Shown piece after piece: positions 7,440 to 17,316 of a stretch of 37,977 nt of DNA (the first letter of the stretch is position 1; each line of letters begins with the position of its first letter). This DNA comes from Sphingomonadaceae bacterium. Lineage in GTDB: Bacteria > Pseudomonadota > Alphaproteobacteria > Sphingomonadales > Sphingomonadaceae. The stretch covers positions 1 to 37,977 of the forward strand of contig JANXUP010000144.1 in the NCBI GenBank assembly GCA_025356175.1. The letters are read 5' to 3'. The notes beneath the pieces are model-generated. The model ran no database searches and was not told where the DNA came from. It saw only the letters and a program-made list of their open reading frames with translations. The position numbers were made by a program, and so were the translations under genes.

Positions 7440-10400
7440 GAACCTGTCCTGCTGTCTGAATGCTGAATGTTGCCGTTCTTCGGCGGGGTCGGTGGTGCTG
7501 CAGGCACCACGGCGGGCGGGGGCGCTGGCGCTGCAGGCATGCGTTCGCCCGGCTTCGGCGGCGCGCCCGGGATGAGTCCCAGCCCGCGCGGATCCTTCAC
7601 GTAAGTCGGATCGTAGAGCGAGCGGAACGAGCTAAACAACTGGTGGAACGGACCCTTGATCGAGATATTGAAGCGGATCGGCAATTTGGCGAAGCGCTGT
7701 GTGAGGAAATTGCGCTTGGCCCCCAGCCCCTGGCTGATGCCATCTATCCGCATCTTGGTCACGATTTCACCATCGAGCCGCCCCTGCAGCGCCACTTCCA
7801 TATGCTTGTAATCAAGGCTGCGCAGCGCCTGAAAGGCAAAGTTGCCCATGGTCGACAGGTCCTTGTAGGTCAGCTCACCGACGTAGGAGAGGTTTCCGCC
7901 CGGATCGCGCGAGACGAGGATCCCGTTTTCGATCCGTCCGCCATTCTGGTCGAACACCAGCGGCAGCTCGCCGTCGAAAGTGCCGCTGGCCGAAATGTTG
8001 GTGAGGCTCAGCCGCGACACGAATTTTTCGAGATTGAGCGCGCGCACCTGGATAGTGAAGCGCCGCGTTTCCGAACCGCCGATGACGAAGCGGGTCGGCA
8101 GCAGTTCGAGCGAACCATCGATGTAGGGCCACTTGGCGCCGTTGACCACGAGCAGGTGGCCCGGTTCGAGCTGGAACGAAACGTCGCCGTCGTTGACCTC
8201 GATCCCGGGATTGATCGACGCGACATGCAGGGTCTGGTTGGGCGATGTGACCAAGGCCAGCAGGTCGCTGAAATGGACCGTGCCGCGCACCCCTTTGACC
8301 GGGCCGAACAGCGCCCCGAAATCGAGTTTGTCAGTGGCGAAGTCGCCCGAACTGGTCACGCCTCTGCGGTCCCAGTCAATCCGGCCCTGGCCATAGACAG
8401 TGCCCCGCGCATCGCCGATCACACCTAGCGTGAAATAGGTGAGCTTGTCCGGCTGGAGCTTCTGATCGAACACGATGCCCGAAACCAGCAGGTCGGCATG
8501 GCCGCTGGCGACATCCAGATCGTGCACGATCCTGGCTTCGGTCACCACGCGGTCGCTGGTCGGTTCACGCAGCAGCGCATCGGCAGTAAAGGTGGTGGAG
8601 ACCAGGCTCAACGTCGCATCGCGGGCGATCAGCGGATAGAACCGAGCCTCCTTTTCGGGCAGCCGGTCCTTGACCGTCAGGCTGGCGCCGCTGACATCGA
8701 ACCGCTTGTTGGCGAACCGCCAGTTACCGGCCGCATTCAGCACATCAAGCGGGACTGCGAAGAGCTTCAGCTCGGTACTGGCAAAGGTTCCGATGATATC
8801 CTTGCCAAGTATTGCATTAAGCTGCGCAATCCTGAGCGTGGACGGCCCGGACAGCGGCCCGAACGAGACGTCGATGCTCTGGGCCACCAGCGCGCCGGGC
8901 CAGGCCATGCCAACTGCGCCGCTGCGCAGGCGGATCGCAGTGCTGCCCAGCGTGCCGTTCAGGGCAAGGCCCGCTGTACCCGCCGAGACCCGGGTGCCGC
9001 GCGCATCGCTACGCACGATCGCGCCGCCCGATCCGGGGCACAGGGTCAGCGATTGGCCGGCCAGCGTCAGGTTCGAAATGCTCAAGCGGTCGAACCGCAC
9101 CGGGGTGCAGCGGCGCAGCGCGGACAGTCCGCCCGCCGCAGACCAGTTGCCCTCGATCGGCAGCACCAGGTTTTCCACCCTGCCCCCCGGCAGTGCACCA
9201 CTGGCCAGCGCACGACCGGCAAACCCGATCGCGCCGCCGGGCAATTGCACCAGCTTGAGTTCGGGCAAGGCAATCATGGCATCACCGGCGCGATAAGGTG
9301 CAAGCACAAGCGAGGCGATCCCGCCTCCCCCAAAGGCAGTGTTGCCGCGCCGTTCGAAGCGCCCTTCGATCTGCGGGAGACCCGGCCCGTCGCTGAGCAG
9401 GTTGCCGGCAATGATCGGTCCGTTCTTGCCGCCAAATGTCACCGAAACGCGTGACAATGCCGCCAGCCGTGCCCCCGACCCGCCGCGCCACAAAGCTCCG
9501 GGCAAGGTCAGGCTGGTTAGCTGGCCGGACTGCCGCAGCTGGTATGTCGCGGCAAAGCTGCTGCCCGGGGCCTCGCGCAGCAGCGTGCGGTGCAGCTGCG
9601 CGGCCAGCGGGGCAACGAGCGTGCCCTGCCCCGATTTCTCGAGCCCAGCGAGCGTGGTTTCCAGCCCGTGGCCCGGCGACAGCCCAGCTGCTTTCAACGC
9701 GCCTTCGCTGCTAAAGCTCACCATCCGGTCATGGCTGCGCGCCTGACCGTCGAGCTCGAGCGATACCGCCTTGACCCCGCTGGCGGTGAGGCCCTGCCCC
9801 TGTAGCTTGTAGTCCAGCACCACATCGCCCTGGGCGAGCGTAAAGCGCCCCGCACCGGTACTTCGCTCAAGCCGGTTGCCGGCGAAGTCCAGCGCGCCGC
9901 TGTTGAGCGCGTAAGTTCCATCGACCCCGTCAAACAGGGGGTTGAGCGTGGCGACCAATCCCAGCGTGGCATTGCGCAGCGCGAGTTGGCTCTTGCGGCA
10001 ATCGAGCGATTTCAGCCTGAGCGGTCCATCGAAGCTGGCCTTGGCCGAAGCGGTGGTAACCTTGCCATAAGCGCTCAATTGCTGCGCGGTGCATTGGCCC
10101 AGGTGCAGGTTCGGCGCGATTGCCGCGAGCGTTCCGGCAAAACCGCTGCGCACGTTGCCGCTGCCATCGGCCTTGAGCCCGATAGCACCCGATGGGGTAT
10201 CGATGCGCCCGCGACCGTCGACCAGCACCAGCGCGAGGTCAGGCAAACCGTTGGTGCCGCCCTTGTTCGCATAAATGACTTTGTCGAGCGAACCAAAGCT
10301 GACCTTGCCGTCCGCCCAGCGGCCATGGAGCCGCGGGCGCAGCAGCGTCACCGCGCCAATGGTGGGCAAGCCGAAGGTCGGGATAATCCGCACCTCGGCG

Positions 10401-10687
10401 CGTTCGACGGTAAGATCCGGGTTTGCGGGATCACCGATCACGATATCGGTCAACACCTCGCGGGTCGGGCCGATCCGCTCGATCTTGTAGGTCGCCGGAA
10501 GACCAAGGTCAGCCAGGCTACGGTTGATCACCTTGTGCGCGATATTCTCGCGGGCCAGCCACAGGCCGAGCAGCGCCGCACCCAGCAGCGCGGCAAGCAA
10601 GGCTGCGATCCGCCAACGCCGACGCTGCCAACGCGGGACGCGCGGGACCGGCGGGTCTTCCAATTCTTCGCGGTCGGCACCGGACAT
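7436..10687 (-). CDS. YdbH-like AsmA-superfamily intermembrane transport protein
   Basis: A 1083-residue protein with a short basic cytosolic start, one membrane anchor (about 26-46, IAALLAALLGAALLGLWLA) and a very long periplasmic region predicted to be a beta-rich groove, as in AsmA-like lipid transporters. The C-terminal third has the conserved YdbH-type segments (for example GTVHFSDLLALVTSPNQTL and GTFDGELPLVFDQNGGRIENG). The final 60 residues are Pro/Ala-rich. I use ATG 10687 (MSGADREELED) with a weak AGGGTGG upstream; the track start at 10765 would overlap radC. It heads the ydbH-ynbE-ydbL operon and is divergent from radC. Function in phospholipid movement is inferred from the family and synteny. 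Confidence 0.85.
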   Translation of the reverse strand: MSGADREELEDPPVPRVPRWQRRRWRIAALLAALLGAALLGLWLARENIAHKVINRSLADLGLPATYKIERIGPTREVLTDIVIGDPANPDLTVERAEVRIIPTFGLPTIGAVTLLRPRLHGRWADGKVSFGSLDKVIYANKGGTNGLPDLALVLVDGRGRIDTPSGAIGLKADGSGNVRSGFAGTLAAIAPNLHLGQCTAQQLSAYGKVTTASAKASFDGPLRLKSLDCRKSQLALRNATLGLVATLNPLFDGVDGTYALNSGALDFAGNRLERSTGAGRFTLAQGDVVLDYKLQGQGLTASGVKAVSLELDGQARSHDRMVSFSSEGALKAAGLSPGHGLETTLAGLEKSGQGTLVAPLAAQLHRTLLREAPGSSFAATYQLRQSGQLTSLTLPGALWRGGSGARLAALSRVSVTFGGKNGPIIAGNLLSDGPGLPQIEGRFERRGNTAFGGGGIASLVLAPYRAGDAMIALPELKLVQLPGGAIGFAGRALASGALPGGRVENLVLPIEGNWSAAGGLSALRRCTPVRFDRLSISNLTLAGQSLTLCPGSGGAIVRSDARGTRVSAGTAGLALNGTLGSTAIRLRSGAVGMAWPGALVAQSIDVSFGPLSGPSTLRIAQLNAILGKDIIGTFASTELKLFAVPLDVLNAAGNWRFANKRFDVSGASLTVKDRLPEKEARFYPLIARDATLSLVSTTFTADALLREPTSDRVVTEARIVHDLDVASGHADLLVSGIVFDQKLQPDKLTYFTLGVIGDARGTVYGQGRIDWDRRGVTSSGDFATDKLDFGALFGPVKGVRGTVHFSDLLALVTSPNQTLHVASINPGIEVNDGDVSFQLEPGHLLVVNGAKWPYIDGSLELLPTRFVIGGSETRRFTIQVRALNLEKFVSRLSLTNISASGTFDGELPLVFDQNGGRIENGILVSRDPGGNLSYVGELTYKDLSTMGNFAFQALRSLDYKHMEVALQGRLDGEIVTKMRIDGISQGLGAKRNFLTQRFAKLPIRFNISIKGPFHQLFSSFRSLYDPTYVKDPRGLGLIPGAPPKPGERMPAAPAPPPAVVPAAPPTPPKNGNIQHSDSRTGS

Positions 10688-10755
10688 TGCACCACCCTTG
10701 CGCGAGGTGCCTTGGAAAGGCAATGAATTGCGGGTCAGCCGCCAAGGGGAAACGC

Positions 10756-11448
10756 GTGACTGCATCGAACGATCCGCCGTCTTACGGCACCGGGCACCGT
10801 TCCCGGCTGCGCGCGCGGCTGCTTGGCGGCGGCGCGGAGGCGCTGGCCGATCACGAACTGGTCGAATATCTGCTGATGACGGCCATTCCGCGCCGTGACG
10901 TAAAGCCGCTCGCGCATGACCTGCTGCGCCGGTTTGGCGGCCTCGCCGGCCTGTTCAACGCTGATCCGCGCGCCATCGCGCAGCACCCCGGCATGGGCGA
11001 AACCAGTGCCGCCGCGCTCAAGATCGTGGCCGTGGCGGCGCGGCGTATGGCGCGCACCGGGCTGCAGGAACAGCCAGTTCTGGGCAGCTGGCAAGTGCTG
11101 ATCGACTATCTGACGATCGACATGGCGCACCTCAACCACGAGCGCGTGCGGGTGCTGTACCTCGACACGAAAAACCGCCTGATCCTCGACGACCAGCTCA
11201 GCGACGGCACGCTTGACGAAGCGGCGATCCACCCGCGCGAGGTGGTGAAGAAAGCGCTCGAACTGGGCGCTTCAGCGCTGATCCTGGTACACAACCATCC
11301 TTCGGGTTCGCCCGAACCGAGCCGGGCAGATGTGCAGATTACCAACAAGATCGCCGAAGCCGGACGGCTGCTCGGCATCACCGTCCACGACCATGTGATC
11401 ATCGGCAAGGAAGGCCACGTCAGCCTGAAAGCCAAGGGGCTGATCTGA
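10756..11448 (+). CDS. radC: RadC family JAB-domain protein
   Basis: A 230-residue protein with an N-terminal helix-hairpin-helix region (about 50-90, FGGLAGLFNADPRAIAQHPGMG) and a C-terminal JAB/MPN metalloprotease-like domain. The JAMM residues are visible as LVHNHPSGSPEPSRAD, the usual RadC signature. The family was once linked to DNA repair, but its biochemical role is unresolved. I start at GTG 10756 because AAGGGGAA lies 6 bases upstream and the length then matches the family; the track start at 10687 adds 23 residues that overlap the divergent ydbH promoter region. The stop overlaps the next gene's ATG (TGATG), so the two are coupled. Confidence 0.92.
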   Translation: MTASNDPPSYGTGHRSRLRARLLGGGAEALADHELVEYLLMTAIPRRDVKPLAHDLLRRFGGLAGLFNADPRAIAQHPGMGETSAAALKIVAVAARRMARTGLQEQPVLGSWQVLIDYLTIDMAHLNHERVRVLYLDTKNRLILDDQLSDGTLDEAAIHPREVVKKALELGASALILVHNHPSGSPEPSRADVQITNKIAEAGRLLGITVHDHVIIGKEGHVSLKAKGLI

Positions 11449-12149
11449 TGTGCGTGGCCGCGATCGCTTGGGCCGCGCATCCGCGCTGGCGGCTGGTCGC
11501 GATCGGCAACCGCGATGAATTCCGCGCGCGGCCGACCGCACCGCTGGCAGTTTGGAACAACGGCATCGTTGCGGGCCATGATCTTGAAGCGGGCGGGACC
11601 TGGCTGGGGGTCCACCCGGACGGCCGCCTCGCGCTGGTCACCAATCTGCGAACGCCGGGTTTTCCGCAGCCAGGCCTCGCCTCGCGCGGCGCACTGATTA
11701 CGGACTGGCTGCTTGGCCAGCCGCCGGAGCCGGTCCCCGCGCGCAATCCGTTTAACCTCTGGCTGGCCGATGAGCACAGGCTGCGCTTCGCCAGCAATCA
11801 CCCCGAATGGACCGAGCACGACCTCCAGCCGGGCATCCACGGCCTGTCAAACGGCGCGCGCGGCGACCGCTGGTTCAAAACTGCACGGCTCGAAGACGCG
11901 CTGGCCGAATGGCTCGAGCGCGATCAGCCGGTGGAACGCCTGTTCGCTGCCCTGCGCGACGAAACCCCGCAAAGTCCCGACCCCGAGGACGCCTTCTCGC
12001 CAGTGTTCATCGCCAATCCGGCTTACGGCACGCGCTGTTCGACTGTGATCCTGGTGGGCGACGATGGCCGGGGACGGATCATCGAGCGCAGTTTCGATGC
12101 GTCGGGCGCGACCACCGAAACCGTGGAACTCACCTTCAACTGGATGTAA
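11448..12149 (+). CDS. NRDE/TANGO2 family protein
   Basis: A 233-residue member of the NRDE family (transport and Golgi organisation 2 in eukaryotes). The diagnostic IGNRDEF motif is near residue 20, and the protein begins Met-Cys, the position proposed as an N-terminal nucleophile cysteine in an Ntn-hydrolase-like fold. Other family blocks are AGHDLEAGGTWLGV and VTNLRTP. No reaction is established for bacterial members. The ATG overlaps the radC stop by one base. A palindromic repeat lies 6 bases after the stop and may serve as the transcript end. Confidence 0.88.
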   Translation: MCVAAIAWAAHPRWRLVAIGNRDEFRARPTAPLAVWNNGIVAGHDLEAGGTWLGVHPDGRLALVTNLRTPGFPQPGLASRGALITDWLLGQPPEPVPARNPFNLWLADEHRLRFASNHPEWTEHDLQPGIHGLSNGARGDRWFKTARLEDALAEWLERDQPVERLFAALRDETPQSPDPEDAFSPVFIANPAYGTRCSTVILVGDDGRGRIIERSFDASGATTETVELTFNWM

Positions 12150-12155
12150 CCAACC

Positions 12156-12252
12156 CCCGTTCGTCCTGAGGAGCCGCAAAGCGGCGTCTCGAAGGACCAC
12201 GCGCAGCCCGCAGTCCTTCGAGACGGACTTCGGCCTCCTCAGGACGAACGGG
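12156..12252. repeat. Palindromic repeat family A, copy 1
   Basis: Outer arms CCCGTTCGTCCTGAGGAG (12156-12173) and CTCCTCAGGACGAACGGG (end 12252) are perfect 18-bp inverted copies. Inner arms GTCTCGAAGGAC (12186-12197) and GTCCTTCGAGAC (12213-12224) are also perfect. The left 50 bases are nearly identical to copy 2 at 17129. It lies between the convergent NRDE and GH125 genes and can act as a bidirectional terminator-like structure. Confidence 0.75.
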
Positions 12253-12263
12253 CCTTTTGGTAA

Positions 12264-13709
12264 TCAGGTATAAATCGCCGCTAGTAAGTGCGGGCGCTCA
12301 TTCGCCACCTTGACCACCAGTTCGCCGAACAGCCCGTTGACCCAGGCGAACCACTTACGGGTGAACTTGGCTGCATCGTCCTGATCGAAGGCTTCGTGCA
12401 TGAAGCCGGTGCCAGCATGTGTTGCACGCAAGGTCTTCAGCGCCCCGGCGATCATTGCGTCATCATTGCTCGATAGAGCGCGCACGATGATCGACATCGG
12501 CCAGACCTGCCCCTCACCGATATGCGGCCCGCCGACACCGGCGGCTGCCTTGCCAGAGAAGAACCACGGATTGGCATCGCTCCACACCGCATCGGCAGTC
12601 GCACGCCACAGCGGATTGTCCGCGCGGACGCAGCGCAAGTACGCAAGGCCGAGCAGCGACGGGACGTTGGCATCGTCCATGAACAAGTGGTTGCCGTAGC
12701 CGTCGGTCTCATAGGCGAACACCTGCCGCCCATCGGGCAACAGCATAGTACCGTGTTTATACACCGCCGCCTCGACCTCATCGGCCAAGGCGCGCGCTTC
12801 GGTGGCGAAGGGGGCGTCGAGCAACACCGCATCGGCGAGCGCCGCAAGTTCACGCAAGGTCGCCACCGCGAACAGGTTGCCGGGGACATTGCAGGGGAAG
12901 GTGCAAGCATCGTCTGATGGGCGGAAAGCGGAGTGGATCAGCCCGGTTTTCTTGGTCGGCACGCCAACTCCGGCCAGCGTCGTCTCGGTCGGCTGGTCAC
13001 TGCGCCGCTGGAACCGGTACGGGCCGGGATCGGTGCGGCGCTGCTGCGCCTTGAACGTCGCGACGATGGTCTTGGCGGACGCGGCAAAGGTCGCGTCGAA
13101 CGGTTCGCTATCTCCGCTCGCCTGCCAGTAATCGCAAGCCAGCCGCAGCACATAGCACAGCGAATCGACCTCCCACTTCCGTTCCGCGACGCCGGGCTTC
13201 ATCTCGGTCCGGTCGACCTTGGCCCAGCCGAGGTTCGACATGGCGGCCGGATCGCGCATAAAGGCATTGGCGTAAGGATCGATCTGCACGCATCGCGCGT
13301 GGCGGCGGATCAGGCCGCGGAACAAGCGCGTCAGGTCCGCATCGCCGCGCGCCAGATGCAGGTACGGCCGCAGCTGAGCAGCCGAATCGCGCAGCCACAG
13401 GCACGGAATATCGCCGGTGATCACAAAGGCATCCGGGTGCCCGTCCACCTCGCCCATGAACACCGTGGTGTCGAGCGTATTGGGCAAGCAGTTCTGGAAC
13501 AGCCAGGCGAGCTCCGGATCGGCAATCAGCGCCGATACGCGGGCAATCTCCGCCTCGACCGCCTTGCTGACAAAGCGCCGCGCGGCGGGCGCGGGACGCT
13601 GGGATGGAAACATGGCAATGGTCTCCTTGGCGCGAACGCCCCTCGGCATGAGCAGCAAGGCTGCCCCGGCAAGCATGAACGAACGGCGATGGAACTGGGC
13701 GGACTGCAC
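12264..13709 (-). CDS. GH125 exo-alpha-mannosidase, Tat-type signal
   Basis: A 481-residue metal-independent glycoside hydrolase of family 125 (DUF1237), expected to remove non-reducing alpha-1,6-mannose. Conserved blocks are GDIPCLWLRDSAAQLRPY, ERKWEVDSLCYVLRLACDYW, FRPSDDACTFPCNVPGN and the late FMHEAFDQDD. The Asp of WEVDSLCY is the likely general acid, by family analogy. The N-terminus HRRSFMLAGAALLL has a twin-arginine pattern, so the enzyme is probably exported folded to the periplasm. The start is GTG 13709, kept because it includes the RR motif; there is no clear Shine-Dalgarno. No other glycan-use genes are nearby. It is divergent from the VOC gene. Confidence 0.9.
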   Translation of the reverse strand: MQSAQFHRRSFMLAGAALLLMPRGVRAKETIAMFPSQRPAPAARRFVSKAVEAEIARVSALIADPELAWLFQNCLPNTLDTTVFMGEVDGHPDAFVITGDIPCLWLRDSAAQLRPYLHLARGDADLTRLFRGLIRRHARCVQIDPYANAFMRDPAAMSNLGWAKVDRTEMKPGVAERKWEVDSLCYVLRLACDYWQASGDSEPFDATFAASAKTIVATFKAQQRRTDPGPYRFQRRSDQPTETTLAGVGVPTKKTGLIHSAFRPSDDACTFPCNVPGNLFAVATLRELAALADAVLLDAPFATEARALADEVEAAVYKHGTMLLPDGRQVFAYETDGYGNHLFMDDANVPSLLGLAYLRCVRADNPLWRATADAVWSDANPWFFSGKAAAGVGGPHIGEGQVWPMSIIVRALSSNDDAMIAGALKTLRATHAGTGFMHEAFDQDDAAKFTRKWFAWVNGLFGELVVKVANERPHLLAAIYT

Positions 13710-13810
13710 TGGTGACTTGGTGACGCGAACTCTGCGTCTTGTCGAGGCGGAACCAATTTCATTCCGGCGGATGTAATGATAGCCTTATCCAAACTCAGCG
13801 GGAGACAGCC

Positions 13811-14497
13811 ATGACCACCCAGCAGCCCGACGGCATTCACCACATCGCGATCATGTCCGCCGACATGAAGGCGCAGCTGACGTTCTTTACGCAGGTGCTG
13901 GGCTTCCCGCTGGTCGGGCTGTTCGATATGCACGGCGTTCCCGGCGGCAAGCACGCCTTCCTCAAGATGGCCGACGACAGCTTCTTCTCGGTGGTCGAAC
14001 TGGACGGCGTGGGCGATATCCCCGCAACCATCGGCATAACGCATTCGGGCACCGGCGCGGGCAAATGCGCTGCCGGAACCATGCAGCACATCGCCTTCCG
14101 TGCGCCCGACGAGGCCGGACTGATCGCGTTGCGCAACCGCATTCGCAGCCACGGTGTTCCCGCGATCGGCCCGATTGGCCACGGCTTCTGCAAGTCGATC
14201 TACTTCGCCGGACCCGAGGGGCTGACGCTCGAAGTATCCACCCAGATGACCCCGCTCGATCCGGCGCACTGGGTCGATCCCACGGTGCTCGAAGCCTGCG
14301 GGATCTCGGGCGACGAAGCGCATGCGATGTTCAACCCCGCGCCCTGCACGGCAGCAGAACCGGTGGCTCAACCAGCTTACGATCCAGCGGTGCCCAACAT
14401 GGCTTACCCGTCCGAAGAGCTGAAACACATCCTTGCGACCCCCGACGAAGCGATCACCGCGCAGGGCAGCTACAACGAGCCGCCGGTTCCGGCCTGA
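13811..14497 (+). CDS. VOC-superfamily (glyoxalase/dioxygenase-like) protein
   Basis: A 228-residue protein with a vicinal-oxygen-chelate fold built of paired beta-alpha-beta-beta-beta modules. Likely metal ligands are His in HHIAIMS (about 10-16), His in TMQHIAFRAPD (about 95) and Glu in GLTLEVST (about 143). The C-terminal 80 residues (PLDPAHWVDPTVLEACG...) form a tail not needed for the VOC core. The substrate is unknown; extradiol dioxygenase and glyoxalase I-like roles are both possible. I start at ATG 13811 (GGAGA upstream) rather than the track start at 13739. It stands alone, divergent from the GH125 gene. Confidence 0.82.
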   Translation: MTTQQPDGIHHIAIMSADMKAQLTFFTQVLGFPLVGLFDMHGVPGGKHAFLKMADDSFFSVVELDGVGDIPATIGITHSGTGAGKCAAGTMQHIAFRAPDEAGLIALRNRIRSHGVPAIGPIGHGFCKSIYFAGPEGLTLEVSTQMTPLDPAHWVDPTVLEACGISGDEAHAMFNPAPCTAAEPVAQPAYDPAVPNMAYPSEELKHILATPDEAITAQGSYNEPPVPA

Positions 14498-14619
14498 ATC
14501 GGGCAACTTTCCTACATCTTTTCGGTTCGGCATGATTGGGCCATGCTGTTCGTCGCCCGCCACGCCCTCGCTTTGTGTTTTTCGGATAGGCGGATGAGGA
14601 GGCCGGTTTTTTGCGTCCA

Positions 14620-14641
14620 GGACTATGGTCCAAGCGGTCCA
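14620..14641 (+). promoter_or_regulatory. 22-bp motif shared by purB and accD upstream regions, copy 1
   Basis: GGACTATGGTCC followed by AAGCGGTCCA lies 86-107 bases before the purB ATG. It differs at one base from a copy at 22508-22529, directly before accD. The motif contains the short palindrome GGAC/GTCC and a direct GGTCC repeat. It may be an operator or a dispersed-repeat fragment; no regulator can be named. Confidence 0.4.
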
Positions 14642-14726
14642 GCCGCTGTGCAACTTTGCAGTGCGCGGCTTGCCTTCTGCCGCCCCTCCCCCTAGCGGCA
14701 GCGTCACCAAGCCCAAGGAGTCGAAC

Positions 14727-16043
<1,317 letters not shown>

Positions 16044-16111
16044 CACTTTCCATTGCGACCAAACCCGCCTAGCTTCGTTGTACAGGTCTGGCCGAACAGG
16101 AGAAAGCCCCC

Positions 16112-16432
16112 ATGCAGATCATCCGCACCATCGTCTGGGTCATTTTGCTGATCGCGCTGCTGTTGTTCTCGGTAAACAACTGGCAGGACGTCGAAGTGAA
16201 GATCTGGGAAGGGCTGATCCTCCAGACCAAGCTGCCCGCGCTGGTGGTGGTCTCGTTCCTGCTCGGGCTGCTGCCGATGTGGCTGCTGCACAAGACCGCT
16301 GCGTGGCGTTTGCGGCGGCGGATTGGCACGCTGGAGAATTCGGTGCGCGCGGCGAGCGTTTCCACCCCGGTTGAGACCGCACCGGCCCCGGTCGTAACCA
16401 CGACGACGGAGCCGCCGTTCGGCACCCTATGA
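16112..16432 (+). CDS. LapA-domain (DUF1049) membrane protein
   Basis: A 106-residue inner-membrane protein with two helices, about 5-22 (RTIVWVILLIALLLFSVNN) and 43-63 (LVVVSFLLGLLPMWLLHKT), separated by a short loop with VEVKIWEG. This is the LapA/YciS arrangement; the E. coli homologue works with LapB in lipopolysaccharide assembly control. The C-terminal tail is basic, then Thr/Pro-rich. CAGGAGA precedes the ATG. Its stop overlaps the pyrF start by 4 bases (ATGA), so the two are translationally coupled. Confidence 0.82.
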   Translation: MQIIRTIVWVILLIALLLFSVNNWQDVEVKIWEGLILQTKLPALVVVSFLLGLLPMWLLHKTAAWRLRRRIGTLENSVRAASVSTPVETAPAPVVTTTTEPPFGTL

Positions 16433-17106
16433 ACACCAACCCGATTTACCTGGCGCTCGATTTTCCGCGGCTCGATACGGCGATTGAAGTCGCGAAAAAG
16501 GCCTCTGCGCACATTGGCGGGCTGAAGCTGGGGCTCGAATTCTTTCTCGCTCACGGTCACCACGGGGTGCATGAAGTCCACAAGCTCGGCTTGCCGATCT
16601 TCCTTGACCTGAAACTGCACGATATCCCCAACACCGTCGCCGGGGCGATGCAGGCAATCCATGTGCTCGAACCTTCGATCGTTACCGTCCACGCCAGCGG
16701 CGGGCAGGCGATGATGGAGGATGCCAAGGCCGCCGCCGGTGAGCATTGCCGCGTGGTCGGTGTAACGCTTCTCACCAGCCTCGACGAAGCCGACATGACG
16801 GCGACCGGAATTGGCGGGGAGCCGCATGACCACGTGCTGCGCCTGGCGGAACTCGCCAAGACGGCGGGGCTCGACGGGATCGTCTGTTCGGGGCACGAAG
16901 TTGGTGCAGTCCATGCGCAGTGGAAGGACGGCTTTTTCGTCGTCCCCGGACTGCGCCCGGCGGGTGACGCGATGGGCGATCAGAAGCGTGCTGTCACGCC
17001 GCGCGCCGCGCGCGATGCCGGGGCCAGCGTGCTGGTGATTGGCCGGCCGATCGCGCGCGCGGAAGACCCTGCGGCCGCTGCCCGCGCAATCGAAGCCACT
17101 CTTTGA
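16429..17106 (+). CDS. pyrF: Orotidine 5'-phosphate decarboxylase
   Basis: A 225-residue TIM-barrel enzyme converting OMP to UMP, the last step of de novo pyrimidine synthesis. The catalytic Asp-Lys-Asp network is visible as FLDLKLHDIPNT (D60, K62, D65), with D11 in LALDFPR and K33 in GLKLG. The phosphate-binding end is GLRPAGDAMGDQKR and LVIGRPIARAEDP. Length fits the bacterial group 1 enzyme. The ATG overlaps the lapA-like stop. A palindromic repeat begins about 22 bases after its stop. Confidence 0.96.
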   Translation: MNTNPIYLALDFPRLDTAIEVAKKASAHIGGLKLGLEFFLAHGHHGVHEVHKLGLPIFLDLKLHDIPNTVAGAMQAIHVLEPSIVTVHASGGQAMMEDAKAAAGEHCRVVGVTLLTSLDEADMTATGIGGEPHDHVLRLAELAKTAGLDGIVCSGHEVGAVHAQWKDGFFVVPGLRPAGDAMGDQKRAVTPRAARDAGASVLVIGRPIARAEDPAAAARAIEATL

Positions 17107-17128
17107 GGAATAGGGCCCGAAAGATGAA

Positions 17129-17240
17129 CCAACCCCCGTTCGTCCTGAAGAGCCGCCCTGCGGCGTCTCGAAGGACGAGGCGCAGCGCTTGGTGGTTCGA
17201 GACGGGGCGGAGCCCCTCCTCACCACGAACGGAGGTTGGG
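17129..17240. repeat. Palindromic repeat family A, copy 2
   Basis: The left half (CCAACCCCCGTTCGTCCTGA, then GTCTCGAAGGAC at 17165-17176) is nearly identical to copy 1 at 12156. The right half ends CACGAACGGAGGTTGG, an inverted copy of the left end over 24 bp with four mismatches. The right arm carries an ACCACGAACGG variant instead of AGGACGAACGG. It fills most of the pyrF-SIMPL gap. Confidence 0.7.
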
Positions 17241-17316
17241 TTTGTCGAAGGGCTTATCAGGTTCAGCAAACGGCAAGCCGATGCGGCCTAGCCGATCCGC
17301 TAAGGAGACCTCACCC

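Noticed and set aside
7460-8428. Plus-strand ORFs within the ydbH-like gene (also 8498-9454 and 9986-10726)
   Set aside because: Antisense shadows of a long GC-rich gene; no recognisable domain, signal peptide or ribosome-binding site.
14625-14726. In-frame 34-residue N-terminal extension of PurB
   Set aside because: AAGGAG sits 6 bases before ATG 14727 and the extension has no resemblance to PurB; it overlaps the shared 22-bp motif.
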